Below, piece after piece: positions 40,086 to 48,280 of a stretch of 52,840 nt of DNA. The notes below the pieces were generated by a model. The model saw only the letters and a list, made by a program, of their open reading frames with translations, had not been told where the DNA came from and did no database searches. Positions within the stretch are counted from its first letter, which is position 1, and every line of letters begins with the position of its first letter. Source of the stretch: an uncultured Pelagibacteraceae bacterium (GTDB taxonomy: Bacteria; Pseudomonadota; Alphaproteobacteria; Pelagibacterales; Pelagibacteraceae); the NCBI GenBank assembly GCA_902629215.1, contig CACOQC010000004.1, positions 1-52,840 on the forward strand, given 5' to 3'. The position numbers and the translations under genes were made by a program.

Positions 40086-40956
40086 CTAAATCTACTTCCT
40101 GACTAATAATAGCATGTTCTTTTACTCTTTGATGAGGCTCTATCTCTTTTAAATAAATTAATATTAAATCAAATATGGAAATAATTGTTTGATAAATTTT
40201 TTCAAAATTATTTACGTATATTTTTCCTGATTTTTCATAATTTTCCATATCCCCTTTTTGTAAAATTTTTCTGCCAATCTGTCTGTAAATCCTTCTCGCA
40301 ACAATTATAGAAAATTTATATCTAAATGGAATTTTTTGGATAGAACTAAATGAGCTTTCATAGAACATATCTGCAAGTTTTAAGGTTGCTTGAATATTTT
40401 CAAAATCTGGCTTGATATATTCTCTATTCATTTTTTTATCTTCAATTACGTCTCTCGCAATATTTGTCAATTGCATCGCAATACCTAAATCAATTGCTCC
40501 TTTTAAAGCTCTTCTATCGTTCACCATTAGAATTTTTGACATCATTAAACCAACTGTTCCAGCTACTCTATAAGAATAAATTAATAAATCTTTGACAGAT
40601 CTAATATGAATTTTTTTTTTTAAATCTGATGCAACACCATCAACTAAGTCATCTAAAATTATTTTTTTTATATTGTTATTTTTTGCAAGGGTGACTACAT
40701 CATAAACAATTTTTTCACTTTCGTCAGATGAATGTATTTCTTTATTATCTGCATCATAAATTTTTTTTAAAAAATTTCTCATTTCATTAAATTTTTTAAT
40801 TTTATAATCTAAATCAGTTTTTTCGTCAGCTATGTCATCTAAAACTCTACAAAATGCATAAAGTTTAGCAGAATTTTCATAAATTTTTTTTGGTAAAAAA
40901 AAACCTGCCCAATTGAATGATTTAGCAAAAATAGCCAGATAGTTTTTTTTATTCAT
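40072..40956 (-). CDS. crtB: Phytoene synthase
   Basis: CrtB condenses two geranylgeranyl diphosphates head to head into phytoene. The 294-residue protein has the two Asp-rich Mg-binding regions of squalene/phytoene synthases: FCRVLDDIADEKTD near residue 35 and MQLTNIARDVIEDKKMNREYIKPD near residue 160. YRVAGTVGLMM lies between them. Its start shares one base with the crtI stop. The substrate-making crtE is not in the window, so GGPP must come from a prenyltransferase encoded elsewhere. Confidence 0.96.
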   Translation of the reverse strand: MNKKNYLAIFAKSFNWAGFFLPKKIYENSAKLYAFCRVLDDIADEKTDLDYKIKKFNEMRNFLKKIYDADNKEIHSSDESEKIVYDVVTLAKNNNIKKIILDDLVDGVASDLKKKIHIRSVKDLLIYSYRVAGTVGLMMSKILMVNDRRALKGAIDLGIAMQLTNIARDVIEDKKMNREYIKPDFENIQATLKLADMFYESSFSSIQKIPFRYKFSIIVARRIYRQIGRKILQKGDMENYEKSGKIYVNNFEKIYQTIISIFDLILIYLKEIEPHQRVKEHAIISQEVDLDERI

Positions 40957-42416
40957 TAAATTATTTTATCTAATACTTTAGCTGACGACAAAACTCCTGG
41001 TACACCAGCGCCAGGGTGTGTTCCTGCTCCAACAAAATATAAACCATCATAAATTTCTGATTTATTGTGAAATCTAAAATAAGCAGATTGTGAAAATTTT
41101 GGCTGGATAGAAAAACCTGAACCATATTTAGTATTTAAATCTTTTTCAAAGTAATCTGGTGTTAAATAAAAATCCTCGACAATATTTTCTTTTAGATTGG
41201 GCATTAAATCGTTTTGCATTTTATTAATTACTAAATTTTTCATTTTTTCTCCTTCCTGAGACCAATCAATATTTGATTGGTTATTTGGAACAGGCACAAG
41301 AACATAAAAACAATCGTTCCCCTCTGGGGCCATAGATTTGTCAGTCGACGATGGCCTGTGAAGATAATAGCTAATATCATCATTTAACTTTTTATTATTA
41401 AATATATCATTTAAATGTTCTTTATATTTGTTACCAAATTTGATTGTATGATGTTCCACGTTTTCATATTTTTTTTTAGTACCAAAGTAATAAACAAATA
41501 ATCCCATTGAATATTCCATTCGATTTTTTTTCCATTTAAATAGAAATGAATTATCTATATTTCCATTTAACATTTTTTCATAAACTGCAGGTGGGTCTGC
41601 ATTACAAATTACATTATTAGAGTTTATAATAGTTTTATCATTAAGTTGAACACCAGTAATTTTTTTTTTATCTGAAATAATTTTTGTTACTTCATGACCT
41701 CTGATTACTTTAATTCCTTCTTCATTCATAAGTTTTTCAAATCCTTTTATTATATTTCCTGTTCCTCCCATCGAATAATGAATACCCCATTTTTTTTCTA
41801 AGTATAAAATTAGTCCATAAATCGAGGTTGTGGTGAAAGGATTACCCCCAACTAATAATGGATGCATACTTAACATTCTTCTCAATTTTTCATTTTTTAT
41901 ATAAGATGAAACTAATGAATAGACTGATTTATAACTTTTAAGCTTTAAAAGAGCTGGTAATTGTTGCATCATTACTAATGGTTTATCAAATGGTACATCA
42001 GCCAGTTCAATAAAACCCTTATCAAAAATTTTTTTTGTAAAATTAACTAATTTTTCATAACCAATAACATCTTCTTTATTGATTTTTTCAATTTGCTTTT
42101 TCATTTCCACTTCGTCTCCAGAGTAATTAAATTTAGTTTTGTCCTCAAAAATAAATTGATACCAAATCTTTAAAGGTTTAAGTTTAATGTAGTCTTTTGG
42201 ATTCTTTTTGAATAATTCAAATAATTCGTTAATTAAATAGGGTGCTGTAATTACTGTTGGGCCACCATCATAAATGAAGCCATTTTTTTTAAATACTCTT
42301 GCTCTTCCTCCAAGATCTGGATGTTTTTCAATTAATGTTACATCATGACCTTTTGCTTTAAGACGAAGAGCGGCAGCTATACCCCCAAAACCTGAGCCAA
42401 TTATAACAAAATTCAT
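40956..42416 (-). CDS. crtI: Phytoene desaturase
   Basis: CrtI performs four desaturations of phytoene to lycopene. The 486-residue protein starts with the FAD-binding NFVIIGSGFGGIAAALRLKAKG, then DLGGRARVFKKNGFIYDGGPTVI. It ends with the bacterial-type CrtI signature FVGAGTHPGAGVPGVLSSAKV. It is the first of the four retinal-pathway genes and starts 40 bases after the atpF stop. No terminator is apparent between them, and a TATAAATTAT stretch (42430-42421 on the minus strand) close to the start could be a -10 element. Confidence 0.97.
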   Translation of the reverse strand: MNFVIIGSGFGGIAAALRLKAKGHDVTLIEKHPDLGGRARVFKKNGFIYDGGPTVITAPYLINELFELFKKNPKDYIKLKPLKIWYQFIFEDKTKFNYSGDEVEMKKQIEKINKEDVIGYEKLVNFTKKIFDKGFIELADVPFDKPLVMMQQLPALLKLKSYKSVYSLVSSYIKNEKLRRMLSMHPLLVGGNPFTTTSIYGLILYLEKKWGIHYSMGGTGNIIKGFEKLMNEEGIKVIRGHEVTKIISDKKKITGVQLNDKTIINSNNVICNADPPAVYEKMLNGNIDNSFLFKWKKNRMEYSMGLFVYYFGTKKKYENVEHHTIKFGNKYKEHLNDIFNNKKLNDDISYYLHRPSSTDKSMAPEGNDCFYVLVPVPNNQSNIDWSQEGEKMKNLVINKMQNDLMPNLKENIVEDFYLTPDYFEKDLNTKYGSGFSIQPKFSQSAYFRFHNKSEIYDGLYFVGAGTHPGAGVPGVLSSAKVLDKII

Positions 42417-42456
42417 TATGATAATTTATAGCCTTTTAAAAAAAAATGTAAGGGGA

Positions 42457-42954
42457 TTATGAGTTAATTTTTTTTAACTCTTCTTTAGTCTCATCTAAAT
42501 TTTTTTGAAATAAAGTATCTAGTTTTGATTTATCTACAGAGGTAGTAATAATTTTTTTGACCGAGTCCACTGCAATTTTGATCGAGGCATTTTTTATTTC
42601 TTTAATTGCTGTGTTTTTCATCTGCGTAATTTTAGTTTCGGCTGAATTTTTTTTAATCTCAGATGATTTGTGAAATTTATCATTTAATTCTATGATTAAT
42701 CTATCACTGTCTTTTTTTGCTTCTTCCAAAATTTCACTTCTAACTGATTGTGCAGTATCAAGTTTTTTTTGAGCATTATCTAGCATCACTTTAGCTTCAG
42801 TTCTTAATTTTTCACTTTCATCTATTTCATTTTTAATATCTAAAATAAGCTTATTAAGAATTTCATTTATTTTTTGTGGAACTTTTAGATATATCAATCC
42901 TCCAAAAAATATAAAAAAAGAAACTGCCACCCAAAAAGTTGAATCAATTTCCAT
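42457..42954 (-). CDS. atpF: ATP synthase F0 subunit b
   Basis: Subunit b is part of the peripheral stalk linking F0 to F1. I start at ATG 42954 because GGAG lies 9 bases upstream; ATGs at 42969 or 42993 are in frame but overlap the previous gene further. The 165-residue protein has one N-terminal membrane helix (about residues 7-24) with FWVAVSFFIFFGG, then a long charged coiled coil with ILEEAKKDSDRL, typical of b. It overlaps the b' gene. Alphaproteobacteria carry b and b' as separate proteins that form a heterodimer. Confidence 0.92.
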   Translation of the reverse strand: MEIDSTFWVAVSFFIFFGGLIYLKVPQKINEILNKLILDIKNEIDESEKLRTEAKVMLDNAQKKLDTAQSVRSEILEEAKKDSDRLIIELNDKFHKSSEIKKNSAETKITQMKNTAIKEIKNASIKIAVDSVKKIITTSVDKSKLDTLFQKNLDETKEELKKINS

Positions 42955-43534
42955 AGAATTTATCTCCATTTTTTTTTGAAAGATCTTTAACAATTGCGGA
43001 AATACTACTATTATTAATTTCAGTACCCATTAAATTTTTTAATATTTCTGAAGAAGTTTCAATTGCAATCTGATTAATTTTTTCTGGAGCAGTTTTTTTA
43101 AGTTCATTTATTTCTTTCTCTGCCTTATTAATTTCTTCATCAATTTGTTTTTCTAAAACCTCTCTTTTTAAATTTATATCTTTAATAGTCTTCTCTCTTG
43201 TTTCTTTAAAAATATCTTTTGCTTCAGATTTACTCTTTATAATTATTTCTTCATACTCCTTGAGTTTTGATTCACTATCTTTTCTTTGTTTCTCAGCGGC
43301 CTCAATATTTTCTTGTATTTGAGATTTTCTTAATTCTAGGTTTGCACTTATTTTTGGCAATATAAGTTTAGATAATACAACGTATAAAATACCAAAAGTT
43401 AATGTAAGCCAAAAAATTTGTGAAATCCAAAATTCAGGATTTAATTGAGGCATACCTCCACTTTCAGCTGCAAAAACCTCTCTAGAAATAAAGAGGTTAA
43501 AAAATATTAATTGAAAAAAATATTTTTTAATCAT
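42944..43534 (-). CDS. ATP synthase F0 subunit b'
   Basis: The second stalk subunit has 196 residues. A hydrophobic N-terminal stretch that looks like a signal peptide (about residues 1-22, ending VFAAE) precedes MPQLNPEFWISQIFWLTLTFGILYVVLSK, the classic b' opening and true membrane helix. A long coiled coil with EAAEKQRKDSESKLKEYEE follows. The apparent presequence is common in alphaproteobacterial b' proteins. It starts five bases after atpE and overlaps the b gene by 11 bases at its 3' end. In other species the gene is called atpG or atpF2. Confidence 0.92.
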   Translation of the reverse strand: MIKKYFFQLIFFNLFISREVFAAESGGMPQLNPEFWISQIFWLTLTFGILYVVLSKLILPKISANLELRKSQIQENIEAAEKQRKDSESKLKEYEEIIIKSKSEAKDIFKETREKTIKDINLKREVLEKQIDEEINKAEKEINELKKTAPEKINQIAIETSSEILKNLMGTEINNSSISAIVKDLSKKNGDKFYGN

Positions 43535-43539
43535 TAAAT

Positions 43540-43767
43540 TTAAAAAGCAAATAGAATGATTAATGCAACCACTAATCCAAATAATCCAGTAGCCTCTGCT
43601 AATGCGAAGCCTAAAAGTAAATTTGGAAATTGTTTCTGTGCTGCAGAAGGGTTTCTCATAGCTCCTGATAGATAATTACCAAAAATTATTCCTATACCAA
43701 CACCAGCACCAGCTAAAGCGATAGCCGCTAAGCCTGCTCCGATCATTTTTGCTGCTTCTAATTCCAT
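43540..43767 (-). CDS. atpE: ATP synthase F0 subunit c
   Basis: Subunit c forms the rotor ring. The 75-residue hairpin has two helices, with GAGVGIGIIFG in the first and the proton-carrying Glu58 in FALAEATGLF in the second; the polar loop is RNPSAAQKQFP. The residues around Glu58 and the absence of a Gln in helix one point to proton rather than sodium coupling. A strong ribosome binding site AGGAGG (43778-43773) lies five bases before the ATG, the best in the operon, matching the need for many c copies per complex. Confidence 0.98.
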   Translation of the reverse strand: MELEAAKMIGAGLAAIALAGAGVGIGIIFGNYLSGAMRNPSAAQKQFPNLLLGFALAEATGLFGLVVALIILFAF

Positions 43768-43783
43768 TATTTCCTCCTATATG

Positions 43784-44518
43784 TTAATGGTGTAAATTTA
43801 ATGCATCATTTAAATAGATGCATGTTAAAATTGCAAAAACATATGCTTGAAGAAAAGCAACTAATATCTCCAAACCAGTGAGTGCAACTGAAAAACTCAG
43901 TGGAAGCCATCCACCGACTATTCCAAGACTTATAACAAAGCCTCCGAAAACCTTCATCATTGTATGACCCGCCATCATATTAGCAAAAAGTCTAACAGAT
44001 AAACTTATGGGTCTACTTAAATATGAAATAATTTCAATAACCACAATTAAAGGAAGTAATACAACTGGTACTCCACTTGGCACAAAAAGCTTTAAATAAC
44101 CAAAACCATGTTTAATAAAACCAATTATTGTTACTCCTATAAAAATAAATGCTGCTAAAATAAATGTAACTATTATATGACTAGTAACTGTAAAAGTGTA
44201 AGGTATCATTCCAAACATGTTACAAAATAAAACAAACATGAATAATGAAAATATAAAAGCAAAGTAGGGCTTTGCTTTCGAACCTGCAGTGTCACTAATC
44301 ATTTTTGATACAAATGTATAACTAAGTTCTGCTAAAAGTTGAATTTTGTTAGGCAACATTGAATTTTTTTTAGAACCTAAATTAAAAATTATTAAAATAG
44401 CTAAAGTACTCACAACCATAAACAAACTTGCGTTTGTAAATGAGATATCAAAAGAACCTATTTTAATCTCTGGCCCAATTCTGTAAACTTCGAACTGGGT
44501 CATCGGATTTGCTGCCAT
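43784..44518 (-). CDS. atpB: ATP synthase F0 subunit a
   Basis: Subunit a provides the proton half-channels against the c ring. The 244-residue membrane protein has about six helices. The essential Arg is in SLSVRLFANMMAGH near residue 178. The downstream LEILVAFLQAYVFAILTCIYLNDAL is diagnostic, and the opening MTQFEVYRIGPEI is the alphaproteobacterial form. It follows atpI by 11 bases and precedes atpE by 16. The F1 genes (atpA, D, G, C, H) are not in the window, as expected for alphaproteobacteria, where F0 and F1 operons are separate. Confidence 0.98.
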   Translation of the reverse strand: MAANPMTQFEVYRIGPEIKIGSFDISFTNASLFMVVSTLAILIIFNLGSKKNSMLPNKIQLLAELSYTFVSKMISDTAGSKAKPYFAFIFSLFMFVLFCNMFGMIPYTFTVTSHIIVTFILAAFIFIGVTIIGFIKHGFGYLKLFVPSGVPVVLLPLIVVIEIISYLSRPISLSVRLFANMMAGHTMMKVFGGFVISLGIVGGWLPLSFSVALTGLEILVAFLQAYVFAILTCIYLNDALNLHH

Positions 44519-44529
44519 AAATTTTTTAT

Positions 44530-44805
44530 CTATTTTTGCATATTTTTTGCAGATTTAATCACATTTGTAATTCCAGCAATTACCCCTACAAAAAAAAATA
44601 TTAAAATTAACCAAGGTTTAGTACCAAAGGTCTTGTCCAAAATAAACCCAATAATTGTCCCTACTGCTACAGCTGAAACGAGCTCAGTGCTTAGCTTAAA
44701 AGCGGTGCCAATTGGTGATGGATTGAGATTTTTGCTATTTATATTTCGTTTAGAGGCTTTTTTTTTTGCAATTTCTAAGCGAGTTTTGAACTGATCTTTT
44801 GGCAT
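44530..44805 (-). CDS. atpI: ATP synthase protein I (AtpI)
   Basis: I start at ATG 44805 (MPKDQFKTRLE), just after the smc stop; upstream in-frame starts would run back into smc. The 91-residue protein has a basic N-terminal half, then two membrane helices: TELVSAVAVGTIIGFILDKTFGTKPW and LIFFFVGVIAGITNVIKSA. The D-K-x-F-G-T-x-P-W link is typical of AtpI/AtpQ. AtpI is thought to aid c-ring assembly or Mg uptake and is usually the first F0 gene, as here. Confidence 0.9.
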   Translation of the reverse strand: MPKDQFKTRLEIAKKKASKRNINSKNLNPSPIGTAFKLSTELVSAVAVGTIIGFILDKTFGTKPWLILIFFFVGVIAGITNVIKSAKNMQK

Positions 44806-44815
44806 TATGATGTAA

Positions 44816-47212
44816 TCAAGCAACCATACTTTCTGCTTTCTGTAAATCCACAGCAACTAACTGACTAATTCCTTTTTCAGGCATTGTTACACCGTAAAGT
44901 CTGTTCATTTTTGACATAGTTAAAGCGTGATGGGTAACAATTATAAATTTAGTATTAGTGATCCTAGTGAGCTCTTCTAATAAATTACAAAATCTAGTTA
45001 CGTTAGCATCGTCTAAAGGAGCATCTACTTCATCTAGAACACATATCGGTGAAGGGTTAGTTAAGAAAACTGCAAAAATTAAGGAAAGAGCTGTTAATGC
45101 TTGTTCTCCTCCGGACAATAAAGTAATTGATTGCAATCTTTTTCCTGGGGGACTAACTAACATTTCTAAACCAGCTTCAAGAGGATCATCTGAGTCTACT
45201 AATTCAAGTTTGGCATTACCACCATTAAATAGTTTCGTATAAACTTCATTAAATTTTCTATTAACTTTTTCAAAAGCTTCGATTAATCTTTCCCTCCCTT
45301 TTTGATTTAATTCATTAATACTATCTTTAAGTTTAATAATTGCAGATACTAAATCAGCTCGATCTTGTTCCATCTTTTTTATTTCAGACTCATATTTATT
45401 TGTTTCCTCATCAGCTTTTAAATTCACAGATCCTAATTTTTCTCTTTCTTGTTTTTTTTTATCTAATAAATCTTCTTGATTTACTGCATCTGGTAATTCT
45501 TCAACTCCAAAAAGATTTGAATTTTCTAAAATATTTTCCTCTTTTAAATTTAGCTCAGAATTTATTCTATCTATCAAATCACTTTTTCTTTTTTTAAGAC
45601 CTTCTATTGTTGCTCCTGAACTAGCTTTTCTCTCTCTAATTTGTATTGATTGTTCTTGTATGTTATTTAATTGAGTTCTGAAAGTTTCTATTTTTTCATC
45701 TGTCTCATTTATTATTTTTTCATTTAAATCTTTTTCCTCTTCAGAAATTCTTAAGTTTTCAGAAATTTGTCCCTTTTTTTCAGCTTGTAGTTTCGGTTGA
45801 TTTTCTAATTTATCCAATTGACTACTAAATTTATTTTTTCTGTCAGATAATTCATTTACCATTTTTTCAGAATTTAAAAGCAAATTTTTCCAACTTTCAA
45901 TTTCTTTATCAATAATATTAATTCTTTCATTTCTTTTGACAGATTCTTTTTTGATATTTTGGTTTTGACTGTAACTATTTGCATATTTTTCAATGCTATT
46001 CTCAAAATTGTTTAAGGCATTTATTGCTTCTTCATTTTTTTGAGAATGGATTAAATCTTTTATATTATCAATTTCAGTCTTTAATATATTTTTCGATTGA
46101 TTTAAATCTTCATTTGATTGCTTCTCAGTTTCATAATACTTTGAGTCAATTTCAATCAAATCATTTTTTTCTTCTTTAAGTCTTTTTTCATTAGAATTTG
46201 CATCAATTATAATTCCTTTTTCTCTTGAAATATCTTCATCAAGTGTTTGAAGAGATTTCTTAATATTTTCTATTTCTTCTTGCACTCTAGTGTTTTCTTC
46301 ATCTAAACTCTGAAGTTCTAAATTTAGTCTCTGTATCTTTGATAAATTCTCAATATTTTTTTCTCTTAAAGGAGTTACTTTTTCAGTTTCAGATTTGATT
46401 GTTTTTTCTAATTCTGAAATTTTAATATTATATCCACTTACCTCTCCTTCTGCTTCAGTATTTATTTCATTTTCAACTCTTATTTCCTTATCGATTTCTA
46501 ATAATTTCAAATAATATAGCCCAGCTTCAATCCTTTTAATTTCATCTGATATATTTTTATATTTGGTTGCTTCCTCTGCTTGTTTTTGAAGATTGGCTAA
46601 TTGTCTTTCCTGCTGTCTTCTTAACTCATCTGCTCGCTTTAAATTATTTTCTGCAGCTCCTAATCGTAATTCTGCTTCATGTCTTCTTACATGAAGACCT
46701 GAAATACCAGCAGCTTCCTCTAAAATAGCTCTTCTATCAGTAGGTTTTGCAGTAACAAGGGCTCCAATACGCCCTTGGCTTATCATAGAAGGTGAATGAG
46801 CACCTGTTGATAAATCAGCAAAAAACATTTGTGCATCTCTTGCTCTAACTTCTTTATCGTTAATATAAAATTTCGATCCTTTATCTTTTTCAATTTTTCT
46901 TTTTACATTTATCTCTTCGATCTCACGATATTGTATAGGCCCTTCATTTTTTTCATTTTGAACTGTTACTAAAACTTCAGCTATATTTTTTGAGGCTTTA
47001 TTTGAGGTACCTGAAAAAATCACATCCTCCATTCCTGAGCCACGCATACTTTTAGCTGATGTTTCTCCCATTACCCATCTTAAAGACTCAACTATATTTG
47101 ATTTACCGCAGCCATTAGGCCCAACAATACCCGTTAAACCATCTTCAATTAAGAAATTGGTTTTATCCGCGAAGGATTTAAATCCATTTAGCTGGATTTT
47201 TTTAAACTGCAT
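44816..47212 (-). CDS. smc: SMC-family chromosome segregation ATPase, short and hinge-less
   Basis: SMC proteins organise and segregate chromosomes as condensin ATPases. Both ATPase halves are complete. The N-terminus has FKSFADKT and Walker A GPNGCGKSN (residues 31-39). The region SQGRIGALVTAKPTDRRAILEEAAGISG follows. The C-terminus has the signature LSGGEQ at 699-704 and Walker B ICVLDEVDAPLDD from 723. The protein is only 798 residues, where bacterial SMC is usually about 1,150-1,190. Between the two coiled-coil arms (roughly 170-385 and 415-650) I see no hinge domain, only a charged segment around residues 385-415. No scpA or scpB lies nearby. It could be a reduced SMC or a related dimer with another join. 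Confidence 0.9.
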   Translation of the reverse strand: MQFKKIQLNGFKSFADKTNFLIEDGLTGIVGPNGCGKSNIVESLRWVMGETSAKSMRGSGMEDVIFSGTSNKASKNIAEVLVTVQNEKNEGPIQYREIEEINVKRKIEKDKGSKFYINDKEVRARDAQMFFADLSTGAHSPSMISQGRIGALVTAKPTDRRAILEEAAGISGLHVRRHEAELRLGAAENNLKRADELRRQQERQLANLQKQAEEATKYKNISDEIKRIEAGLYYLKLLEIDKEIRVENEINTEAEGEVSGYNIKISELEKTIKSETEKVTPLREKNIENLSKIQRLNLELQSLDEENTRVQEEIENIKKSLQTLDEDISREKGIIIDANSNEKRLKEEKNDLIEIDSKYYETEKQSNEDLNQSKNILKTEIDNIKDLIHSQKNEEAINALNNFENSIEKYANSYSQNQNIKKESVKRNERINIIDKEIESWKNLLLNSEKMVNELSDRKNKFSSQLDKLENQPKLQAEKKGQISENLRISEEEKDLNEKIINETDEKIETFRTQLNNIQEQSIQIRERKASSGATIEGLKKRKSDLIDRINSELNLKEENILENSNLFGVEELPDAVNQEDLLDKKKQEREKLGSVNLKADEETNKYESEIKKMEQDRADLVSAIIKLKDSINELNQKGRERLIEAFEKVNRKFNEVYTKLFNGGNAKLELVDSDDPLEAGLEMLVSPPGKRLQSITLLSGGEQALTALSLIFAVFLTNPSPICVLDEVDAPLDDANVTRFCNLLEELTRITNTKFIIVTHHALTMSKMNRLYGVTMPEKGISQLVAVDLQKAESMVA

Positions 47213-47219
47213 ATTAATC

Positions 47220-47795
47220 TTATATCAGTTTTTCTAATATTTTTTTTAAATTTTTGTAATTAAGTGATTTTTCAAACTTTTTATTATTGATTATTATCGT
47301 AGGAGTAGCATTTACCTTAAAATTTTTAACACCTTCGACTCGATCATTTAAAACAAAATCCTCTATATTTTTATTATTAATACATTTTTCAAAATTAATT
47401 TTAAAACCTTCTTTTTCAATGAAATTTTTTAGATTATCATTAACGTCCTCAATAGAGCTTCCCCTTACCCACTCTTGTTGATTTGAATATAAACTTTCTA
47501 AAATTTCTAAACCTTGATCATAATTACATTGAGCAATTTTTGCAGCGTTAAAAGCTGCAATATCTAGTGGAAAATGTCTAAATTCAATTTTAGCCAAACC
47601 CGTATCTAAAAAATCTTTTTTAAGCTGAGGATAAATATCTTTATGAAAACTTGCACAATGACTACAAGTTAAAGACTCATATGCAATTATAGTTATTTTA
47701 GCGTCTATTTCTCCTGAAACTAAACGATTAGTATCAGCGTTAACACTTGCGGTTATTCCAAAAAAAATAAAAATTAATAAATAAATTTTTTTCAT
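47220..47795 (-). CDS. Periplasmic DsbA-like thiol-disulfide oxidoreductase
   Basis: The 191-residue protein has a signal peptide (residues 1-20, ending VNA) and a thioredoxin fold with the active site LTCSHCASFH (Cys44, Cys47). This is the thioredoxin_4 / DsbA group that includes BdbD and alphaproteobacterial ScsC-like proteins. The cis-Pro loop is NATPTIIINNKKF near residue 165. DsbA-like proteins oxidise or isomerise disulfides of exported proteins; which of these applies is not clear. It overlaps the DUF721 gene by four bases and ends seven bases before smc. Confidence 0.9.
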   Translation of the reverse strand: MKKIYLLIFIFFGITASVNADTNRLVSGEIDAKITIIAYESLTCSHCASFHKDIYPQLKKDFLDTGLAKIEFRHFPLDIAAFNAAKIAQCNYDQGLEILESLYSNQQEWVRGSSIEDVNDNLKNFIEKEGFKINFEKCINNKNIEDFVLNDRVEGVKNFKVNATPTIIINNKKFEKSLNYKNLKKILEKLI

Positions 47796-48280
47796 TTTTC
47801 TCTAAATACTTTTGTTAATTCAATTAATGATTTTTTTATTTTTTCATTTTTTACACCAAAGATTTTTTTTTGATACTCATTTTTTGTCACATTGGTCTTA
47901 AGTGGCTTTAAATCTTTAGAAATTTTTTGATCATCTTCAAAACTAGTAAATTTTATTTTTTCTACTACTGTCTTTCCAAAAAAATTATTCATTCTATCCA
48001 TAATTTCTTTTTTGGAATATTCCAAATCTACCTCATGACCTCTTTTTACCATTACTATTAAAGTACTTACCCCAAATTTATTTGAATTCTTAAATGATTT
48101 TGGATAGCAAACTTTAAAAAGTCTCTCTCCTGCTATAATTTTCCAGTTATTCAATGTTTCCGAATAAACTTGACCTCTATTATTTATTATTTTTTTAATA
48201 TTTTTTGGCAAAGTGTCTTTTAAGGATCTTAAACCTTGAATGGTGTTAAATCTCTGCTTAGTATTATTTTTATATTGCAT
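47792..48280 (-). CDS. DUF721/DciA-like protein
   Basis: The 162-residue protein matches DUF721: LNNWKIIAGERLFKVCYPKSF near residue 43, then a strand with STLIVMVKRGHEVDLEYSKKEIMDRMNNFFG. The pattern W-x-x-I-x-G, then hydrophobic strand, then R-x-N-x-x-x-G is the domain core. The family includes DciA, which loads the replicative helicase in bacteria without DnaC or DnaI, so a replication role is likely but rests on the family. A Lys-rich tail follows. Its ATG abuts the divergent mutY ATG with no base between them. Confidence 0.78.
   Translation of the reverse strand: MQYKNNTKQRFNTIQGLRSLKDTLPKNIKKIINNRGQVYSETLNNWKIIAGERLFKVCYPKSFKNSNKFGVSTLIVMVKRGHEVDLEYSKKEIMDRMNNFFGKTVVEKIKFTSFEDDQKISKDLKPLKTNVTKNEYQKKIFGVKNEKIKKSLIELTKVFREK

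Noticed and set aside
41452-41460. TGTTCCACG, half of a parS-like site
   Set aside because: It lies inside crtI, the second half does not match (TTTTCAT), and a nine-base match in 53 kb is within chance.
45340-46179. Plus-strand ORFs rich in Leu, Phe and Ser opposite smc
   Set aside because: They are reverse-complement shadows of the smc coiled coil (Glu/Lys/Asn/Gln codons read as Phe/Leu/Ser) with no family features.
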